Of a stretch of 64,000 bases of DNA, positions 58,408-64,000 are shown one piece after another; within the stretch, counting starts at the first letter, position 1; each line of letters opens with the position of its first letter. The notes beneath the pieces were generated by a model. It was not told the DNA's origin. It saw only the letters and a program-made list of their open reading frames with translations, and ran no database searches. Source of the stretch: Luteimonas sp. MC1750 (GTDB taxonomy: Bacteria; Pseudomonadota; Gammaproteobacteria; Xanthomonadales; Xanthomonadaceae); NCBI RefSeq assembly GCF_016615955.1, contig NZ_CP067113.1, positions 744,001 to 808,000 on the forward strand. The letters run 5' to 3'. The translations under genes and the position numbers were made by a program.

Positions 58408-58754
58408 GCGCGGGCAAGCGGCTGCTGCTGGTCGAGGACGAGCGTTCGCTGCTGATGCTGGTCGGCGATGCCCTGGAGGACACCGGATTCGACGTGGTGC
58501 CGGCCCACGATGGCGTCCAGGCGATGGCGCGGCTGCAGGACGAGGGCGGCTTCGACTACGTGGTCTCCGATATCAGCATGCCCGGCGGCATCTCCGGCTT
58601 CGACATCGCCGAGCACGTGCTCGCTTCCGAGTCGCAGGCCCGCATCGTGCTGGTATCGGGGCTCGCGCGCGGGCAGCTGCCCCCGCTGCCGGCCGGCGTG
58701 ACCTTCCTGCCCAAGCCGTACCGGATCTCGCAGCTGCTGGACGTGCTCGGCTAG
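58404..58754 (+). CDS. Single-domain response regulator
   Basis: 116-residue receiver domain: RLLLVEDERSLLMLVGDALEDTGFDVVPAHDGVQAMARL, phosphoacceptor Asp in YVVSDISMPGG, VLVSGLAR and FLPKPYRISQL. Conserved Lys and switch Ser are present. It is translationally coupled (ATGA) to the histidine kinase, so it should be its cognate receiver. Confidence 0.92.
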   Translation: MSAGKRLLLVEDERSLLMLVGDALEDTGFDVVPAHDGVQAMARLQDEGGFDYVVSDISMPGGISGFDIAEHVLASESQARIVLVSGLARGQLPPLPAGVTFLPKPYRISQLLDVLG

Positions 58755-58807
58755 CGGATCGGCCTGCCGACCGATCCCGCGCGGCACCCGGCGTGGTTCG
58801 AGGCGGT

Positions 58808-61800
58808 ATGCTTGGCCATCCGCAGGATGCGCCGTGCCAGGGGGGGCGCGTGCAGGACGCCGCACAGAGACCGACCGCCGCCACGACGGCAGCCGATGCC
58901 GCCGCCGACGCCTTCATCGCGCGCTGGCAGGGCGTCACCGCCTCCGAGCTCTCGACCTCGCAGAGCTTCCTGATCGACCTGTGCCGCCTGCTCGACGTGG
59001 AAGTCCCGCACCCCACGCCCGAACAGGACTACATGTTCGAGCGGCCGATCACCTTCCGCCACGGCGACGGCGGCCGCAGCGCCGGGCGCATCGACCTGTA
59101 CCGCCGCGGCGCCTTCGTGCTCGAGTCGAAGAAGGTGCGCCTGGGCAGCCACACCAAGGGCTTCGACGACGCCCTGCTGCGCGCCCGCAGCCAGGCCGAA
59201 GGCTATGCCCGCGCGCTGCCCGCCGACGAGGGCCGGCCGCCGTTCGTGGTGGTGGTGGACGTGGGCCAGCGCATCGAGCTGTATTCCGAGTTCAGCCGCT
59301 CCGGCGCCACCTACGTGCCGTTCCCGGACCCGCGCAGCCACCGCATCGCGCTGGCCGACCTGCGCAAGCCGGAAATCCGCGAACGCCTGCGTCGCGTATG
59401 GACCGACCCGCTGGCCCTGGACCCCAGCCGCGAGTCCGCGCGCGTCACCCGCCAGATCGCCGACCGCTTGGCCACGCTGGCGCGCAGCCTGGAGCAGGGC
59501 GGCTTCGACGCCGAGGCCGTGGCCCAGTTCCTGATGCGCTGCCTGTTCACCATGTTCGCCGAGGACGTGAAGCTGCTGCCCGCGCACAGCTTCCGCGACC
59601 TGCTGGCGCGCCACGCCGAGCAGCCCGACGTCGCCATGCGCATGCTCGCCCAGCTGTGGCGCGACATGGATGCCGGCGGCTTCTCCGCCGTGCTGGCCGG
59701 CACCGTGCTGCGCTTCAACGGCAAGCTGTTCAAGCAGCCCGACACCCTGCCGCTGGACGCGGCCCAGATCGCCCTGCTGCTCGACGCCGCCCGCGCCGAC
59801 TGGAAGCACGTCGAGCCGGCGATCTTCGGCACCCTGCTGGAGCGCGCGCTGAGCCCCAAGGACCGCCACAAGCTCGGCGCCCACTACACCCCGCGCGCCT
59901 ACGTCGAACGCCTGGTGCTGCCGACCGTGATCGAACCGCTGCGGCGCGAATGGAGCGACGCCCAGGCCGCCGCCGGCACCCTGGCCGACGAAGGCAAGGC
60001 GGACGAGGCGATCGCCGAACTCAAGCGCTTCCACCACCGCCTGTGCACCGTGCGCGTGCTCGACCCCGCCTGCGGCTCGGGCAACTTCCTGTACGTGACG
60101 CTGGAGCACCTGAAGCGCCTGGAAGGCGAGGTGCTCAACGCGCTGGACGAACTCGGCGACCGCCAGACCGGCCTGGCCCTGGGCAGCGAACGCGCAGACG
60201 CCATGGGTGGCGAGACCGTGGACCCGCACAACCTGCTGGGCATCGAGTTGAACCCGCGCGCCGCGGCGATCGCCGAGGTGGTGCTGTGGATCGGCTACCT
60301 GCAATGGCACTACCGCACGCGCGGCGACGTGCACCCGCCGCAGCCGGTGATCCGGGATTTCCGCAACATCGAGAACCGCGATGCGGTGCTGGCGCATGAC
60401 GGCGTGGAGTTCGTGACCGACGAACGCGGCGTTCCGGTGACGCGGTGGGACGGGGAGACGATGAAGGTGTCGCCGGTGACCGGGGAACTGGTGCCGGACG
60501 AGGCGGCGCGGATGCCGGTGGAGCGGTACCTGAATCCGCGGAAGGCGGCGTGGCCGGAGGCGGATTTTGTGGTGGGGAATCCGCCGTTTATTGGGGCCAG
60601 CACGATGCGTCGCGCATTGGGCGATGGCTACGTGGAAGCACTACGCGCTGCATGGCCAGAAGTTCCGGAGTCCTCCGATTTCGTGATGTACTGGTGGCAT
60701 CAGGCTGCAGCACAGTTGAGTGACAAGCAACGCGGACGCTTCGGTCTTATTACTACGAACTCGATACGTCAATCTTTCAATCGGCGCGTTATCGAGCCGT
60801 TCTTGGCGGAGAGCAAGAACGCCTTGTCACTCGTCTTCGCTATTCCAGACCATCCATGGGTTGACGCTGGTGACGGCGCGGATGTGCGAATCGCGATGAC
60901 TGTCGCGGCGCCAGGCATTGCGCTACCAGGCCATCTTCTGGTTGTTAATGCAGAAGTGCCGGCGGGCGACGGCGAAATCGAAGTCGAACTCTCAGAACGG
61001 AGGGGGCTGATTCACCAAGACCTCCGTGCAGGACCTGCTGTTGCATCCTGCGGTCATTTGCTTGCAAACCGAGAAGTAACCTCGCGCGGCTTTATGCTCT
61101 TCGGCTCTGGGTTCATCGTCACTTCTGACGCGCCGGTCTCGCTTCTCGATAGTCCGCTCGTTCGTCCGTATAGGAACGGTCGTGACCTGACTGATAAGCC
61201 CAGAAACGTAAGAGTCATTGACTGTTTCGGTTTGACGGAAGACGACCTGCTGCGGAAGCATCCCGAAGTCTATCAGTGGCTTCACTCTAGGGTGAAACCC
61301 GAGAGAGACCAAAACAAGGACAGAGCGATCCGTGCGAATTGGTGGTTGCATGGACGTACGCGACCCGAAATACGCCGAGCATTGAGCGGGCTGAGGCGAT
61401 ACATTGCCACAGTAGAGACCGCAAAACATCGCGTCTTCCAGTTCTTGAGCGAGACTATCGCGCCCGACAACAAGCTCATTGTGATTGCGCTTGATGACGG
61501 AGCGTGGTTGGGCGTCCTTTCAAGCGTTCTCCACGCGCGCTGGGCAACGGTAGCGGGCGGCAACCTCGGTGTTGGAAACGATCCGGTCTACGTCAAGACA
61601 CGTTGCTTTGAGACCTTCCCTTTCCCCGACCTCCATGCCGCCGACAAGTTCGGCGGCCCGATCACCTATGCATTAGAAGACGACAACGGTCACCCGGGTA
61701 AGTACAGCAGGGTGGGCGAGTGCCCCTCTGACCGCATCCGCAACCTCGCCGAACGGCTCGACGCCCACCGCAAGCGCCACCAGGCCGCGCACCCCGGCCT

Positions 61801-62524
61801 GACGCTGACCGGCATGTACAACGTGCTCGACAAGCTGCGCAGCGCCGAGGTGCTGACCGCCAAGGAGCGCAGCATCCACGAGCAGGGTCTGGTCTCCGTG
61901 CTGCGCCAGCTGCACGACGAACTCGACGAGGCCGTGCTCTACGCCTACGGCTGGGGCGACCTGCTGCCGTTGCTCCGCGTCGCCCATGGCAACGACTCGC
62001 CCGACACGCTTCAGCGGATGGCCGATGCCGAACGCGACCTGCGACCGAACGAGCGTCATGTCCATGGCGGCCCGGCGTCCACACCCGAAGATGCCAAGCG
62101 CGCCTTCGACGAAGCCATCCTCGAACGCCTCGTGGCTCTCAACGCCGAACGTGCCGCAGAGGAAGCCCGCGGCCACGTCCGCTGGCTGCGTCCGGAGTTC
62201 CAGAATCCCGACCTCGCCCGCGAGCCCCAACCCGAGCAGGCCAGCTTGGCCACCGAGCGCGACCCGGAGCAGCAGCCCGATGCGGGTGAGGACGCCGCGA
62301 CCGTTGCGTCGAGCAAACCCCAGCCCTGGCCCAAGGACACCGTCGACCAGGTACGCGCGGTAGCCGACCTGCTTGCCGCCAGCCCGGTACCGCTCTCGCT
62401 CGATGAGATCGGAGCGCGGTTCACTGCGCGCGGCCCGTGGAAGAAGCGTCTGCCCAAGCTGGTGGAAATGCTGGTGGCACTAGGACGGGCGCACGAAGAA
62501 AGTGGCCGGTTTGCGGCTCGATGA
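58808..62524 (+). CDS. MmeI-like type IIG/IIL restriction-modification enzyme
   Basis: 1238 residues with nuclease and methyltransferase in one chain. PD-ExK site: Asp96, nine residues, Glu106-Ser-Lys108, the same spacing as in MmeI. A helical spacer (about 150-350) leads to the N6-adenine methyltransferase with motif I DPACGSGNF (419-427) and motif IV NPPF (591-594). A target-recognition region (about 600-960) and a C-terminal domain follow. One strand is methylated and DNA is cut at a fixed distance in such enzymes. Base composition changes sharply in the recognition region, from about 60.4 to 61.7 kb. The ATG at 58808 has GAGG upstream; a GTG at 58850 is an alternative. The end overlaps the Mrr-type gene (ATGA). 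Confidence 0.9.
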   Translation: MLGHPQDAPCQGGRVQDAAQRPTAATTAADAAADAFIARWQGVTASELSTSQSFLIDLCRLLDVEVPHPTPEQDYMFERPITFRHGDGGRSAGRIDLYRRGAFVLESKKVRLGSHTKGFDDALLRARSQAEGYARALPADEGRPPFVVVVDVGQRIELYSEFSRSGATYVPFPDPRSHRIALADLRKPEIRERLRRVWTDPLALDPSRESARVTRQIADRLATLARSLEQGGFDAEAVAQFLMRCLFTMFAEDVKLLPAHSFRDLLARHAEQPDVAMRMLAQLWRDMDAGGFSAVLAGTVLRFNGKLFKQPDTLPLDAAQIALLLDAARADWKHVEPAIFGTLLERALSPKDRHKLGAHYTPRAYVERLVLPTVIEPLRREWSDAQAAAGTLADEGKADEAIAELKRFHHRLCTVRVLDPACGSGNFLYVTLEHLKRLEGEVLNALDELGDRQTGLALGSERADAMGGETVDPHNLLGIELNPRAAAIAEVVLWIGYLQWHYRTRGDVHPPQPVIRDFRNIENRDAVLAHDGVEFVTDERGVPVTRWDGETMKVSPVTGELVPDEAARMPVERYLNPRKAAWPEADFVVGNPPFIGASTMRRALGDGYVEALRAAWPEVPESSDFVMYWWHQAAAQLSDKQRGRFGLITTNSIRQSFNRRVIEPFLAESKNALSLVFAIPDHPWVDAGDGADVRIAMTVAAPGIALPGHLLVVNAEVPAGDGEIEVELSERRGLIHQDLRAGPAVASCGHLLANREVTSRGFMLFGSGFIVTSDAPVSLLDSPLVRPYRNGRDLTDKPRNVRVIDCFGLTEDDLLRKHPEVYQWLHSRVKPERDQNKDRAIRANWWLHGRTRPEIRRALSGLRRYIATVETAKHRVFQFLSETIAPDNKLIVIALDDGAWLGVLSSVLHARWATVAGGNLGVGNDPVYVKTRCFETFPFPDLHAADKFGGPITYALEDDNGHPGKYSRVGECPSDRIRNLAERLDAHRKRHQAAHPGLTLTGMYNVLDKLRSAEVLTAKERSIHEQGLVSVLRQLHDELDEAVLYAYGWGDLLPLLRVAHGNDSPDTLQRMADAERDLRPNERHVHGGPASTPEDAKRAFDEAILERLVALNAERAAEEARGHVRWLRPEFQNPDLAREPQPEQASLATERDPEQQPDAGEDAATVASSKPQPWPKDTVDQVRAVADLLAASPVPLSLDEIGARFTARGPWKKRLPKLVEMLVALGRAHEESGRFAAR

Positions 62525-62538
62525 ACAAGGAATTTGCG

Positions 62539-63447
62539 ATGGCGGTGCCCACCTACGACCGATTCATAGAGCCCATTCTCCGTTTCCTCGCTACGCGCCC
62601 GGATGGGGTGCCTGCGCGTGAGGCTCACGAAGCGGCAGCAGACATCTTGCTGCTGACCGAATCGGATCGAGAGCTCGCCCTGCCGACAGGGCAGGCCACG
62701 TACAAGAATCGCGCTGGATGGGCGCACGACCGGCTCAAGCGTGCGGGTTACTCGGCGAGTCCGAAGCATGGGATCTGGCGCCTGACCGAGGCCGGTCGCA
62801 AGTTCATTGCCGACAACCCCGCACCGTTGTCTGCGCTGCAGGTGGAGGCGCTGGCGAGGAACTACCTGGACGTCAAGCTCAAGCCCAGCGCACACGGACC
62901 ATCGGATCCTTTGGGAGGCGATGGTCCGGCCGAAGAAGTGCAGAGTCCTGACGATCGCTTACAGATGGCGCTGGGGGAGATCCGAGCGTCTGTCCGTTCC
63001 GAGCTGCTTGACCTGCTTCTCCAGATTTCTCCCAAGTACTTCGAAACCGTGGTGCTCGATCTTCTGCACAAGCTTGGATACGGCACGAGTCGCAGCGACC
63101 TCCAGCGGGTTGGCGGGAGTGGCGACGGAGGGATCGACGGGGTCATTTCCCTGGACCGCCTTGGCCTCGAGAAGGTGTATGTGCAGGCCAAGCGCTGGCA
63201 GAGCGTGGTGGGACGCCCGGAAATTCAAGGGTTCTACGGCGCCCTCGCGGGACAACGGGCGAACAAGGGTGTCTTCCTCACGACCTCCAGCTTCACCGCG
63301 CAGGCGGTTGACTTCGCCCGGTCGGTAGAGCGGATCGTGCTCGTGGATGGCGCCACACTCGCCAACCTGATGATGGACAACGAAGTCGGCGTTTCATCGC
63401 AGAGCATCCGCATTCCGAAGATCGACAGCGACTACTTCGACGAATGA
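62539..63447 (+). CDS. Mrr-family restriction endonuclease
   Basis: 302 residues. N-terminal winged-helix domain (TYDRFIEPILRFLATRPDG...KRAGYSASPKHGIWRLTEAGRKF) is followed by a PD-(D/E)xK nuclease of the Mrr type: FETVVLDLLHKLGYG, GGSGDGGIDGVI with Asp200, and VYVQAKRWQ giving Gln216-x-Lys218. Members cut DNA carrying methylated bases. The ATG at 62539 has AAGGA seven bases upstream; an earlier ATG at 62521 overlaps the stop of the MmeI-like gene. Because it follows a methyltransferase in an operon, it must tolerate that modification or act when it is missing. Confidence 0.9.
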   Translation: MAVPTYDRFIEPILRFLATRPDGVPAREAHEAAADILLLTESDRELALPTGQATYKNRAGWAHDRLKRAGYSASPKHGIWRLTEAGRKFIADNPAPLSALQVEALARNYLDVKLKPSAHGPSDPLGGDGPAEEVQSPDDRLQMALGEIRASVRSELLDLLLQISPKYFETVVLDLLHKLGYGTSRSDLQRVGGSGDGGIDGVISLDRLGLEKVYVQAKRWQSVVGRPEIQGFYGALAGQRANKGVFLTTSSFTAQAVDFARSVERIVLVDGATLANLMMDNEVGVSSQSIRIPKIDSDYFDE

Positions 63448-63521
63448 GGCGTGCGACTTCGAAACATGGAAAGTCGAAGAAAACTTCTGGGAAGCAACGT
63501 AAGACACTAAGGGGCGGGTTT

Positions 63522-63933
63522 ATGGCCAAGTATGATTTGGTTACTCAAGAGGACGAGTGGGGCTGCGGGGCGGCATGCGTGGCATCGCTGCTAGACATTT
63601 CGTATCCAAAAGCAAAGAGGCTGGTTGAGTCTGTTAAAGGGCGCTCTGTCAACGCACGTCCTCGCGGTCTCGAGCTTCATCACATCGCGCGTGCAGTCAA
63701 GAAGCACGTCAAGCTGGTGGCGGACTGGAACCCAGGCGAGCTACCTGACGGGTCGATCGTGTGCATCTCCGGTGACGCGCCGTACGATGGTGATCACTAC
63801 ATCCTGAAAAACCCCTCAGGGTTGGATGGATCCTTGGTACAACCTTGACGAAGACAAGATGGAAGCGAGGTATCGGAAGAGGCTTCCTAAAGGAACATCC
63901 TTTCTTGTTGCGCTAGTTCCAGTTAGTGCTTAG
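63522..63933 (+). pseudogene. C39-like cysteine peptidase, frameshifted
   Basis: The product starts MAKYDLVTQEDEWGCGAACVASLLDISYPKAKRL, with a catalytic-type Cys in WGCGAAC, and continues to DGDHYILKNPSG. Translation in frame ends at 63846-63848. From about 63820 the +1 frame continues as WMDPWYNLDEDKMEARYRKRLPKGTSFLVALVPVSA to the TAG at 63931-63933, which clearly completes the same protein. One extra base in the GGGTT run therefore breaks the gene (mutation or read error). A further ATG at 63444 overlaps the Mrr stop, but AGGGG favours 63522. GC content is lower than that of the host. Confidence 0.75.
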
Positions 63934-64000
63934 CAAGTCATGCAATGGAATCAGGAGTGAATTGACGAACTTCACGCGTAGTGCGCCGAGATCAGGAGAT

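Noticed and set aside
58331..58807. 5' extension of the MmeI-like frame
   Set aside because: It overlaps the kinase end and the receiver gene; the protein family starts near 58808-58850.

Overview
The window is about 64 kb of high-GC gammaproteobacterial chromosome. It most likely comes from the Xanthomonadaceae (Lysobacter/Luteimonas-like). The evidence is the 16S rRNA gene, an rRNA operon with tRNA-Ala before tRNA-Ile in the spacer, the pilY1-pilE end of a type IV pilus cluster, and many family-typical genes. Most genes use GC-ending codons and look native. The right end (about 60.4-64 kb) does not.

Layout. 0-2.6 kb: end of a minor-pilin operon (pilY1, cut by the window edge, then pilE). 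2.6-7.9 kb: ABC1/UbiB-type kinase, a YxYxxD lipoprotein, two small hypothetical genes, trehalose-6-phosphate synthase, tRNA-Asn. 7.9-15.5 kb: FimT/GspH pseudopilin, uvrB, tRNA-Val, a membrane protein, 3-methyladenine glycosylase, a lipoprotein hydrolase, a DUF1328 protein, a RIO-type kinase. 15.5-24.9 kb: 2H phosphoesterase, a solitary VirD4, a tiny plug-like secreted protein, hutU, small proteins, a membrane protein/XRE regulator pair behind a periodic operator, an APC permease and an ATP-grasp ligase. 24.9-30.4 kb: dbpA, a small acidic protein, and the mrfA-mrfB (yprA-yprB) repair pair. 30.3-35.9 kb: a complete rrn operon with two tandem promoters, one inside mrfB and one starting in its stop codon. 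35.9-36.4 kb: a gene-free stretch with an inverted pair of 70-bp elements. 36.4-44.3 kb: SemiSWEET-like protein, stress protein, then a tight DNA-repair cassette (MBL exonuclease, ATP-dependent ligase, Lhr-Core helicase, PdeM nuclease) and a ROK-domain protein. 44.4-54.5 kb: DUF885 peptidase, BON protein, an internally duplicated periplasmic protein, quinone oxidoreductase, a radical-SAM/UdgX repair pair, glutathionyl-hydroquinone reductase, catalase. 54.6-58.8 kb: a Q/G-rich repeat protein and a signalling cluster with a degenerate NtrC-like regulator, an orphan DHp-like protein, two single-domain receivers and a PAS histidine kinase. 58.8-64 kb: a defence-type operon with an MmeI-like one-polypeptide restriction-modification enzyme, an Mrr-family nuclease, and a frameshifted C39-like cysteine peptidase gene.

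DNA repair is strongly represented (uvrB, alkyl-base glycosylase, mrfAB, the ligase-associated cassette, radical SAM plus UdgX). The strongest leads for something less described are the MmeI-Mrr-C39 operon with a base-composition break in its specificity region, the regulator with a lost GAFTGA loop and altered Walker B next to a stand-alone histidine-phosphotransfer-like protein, and the twin GATGT-N12-ACATC operator upstream of the membrane protein/XRE pair. All assignments come from reading the sequence; no database search was run.
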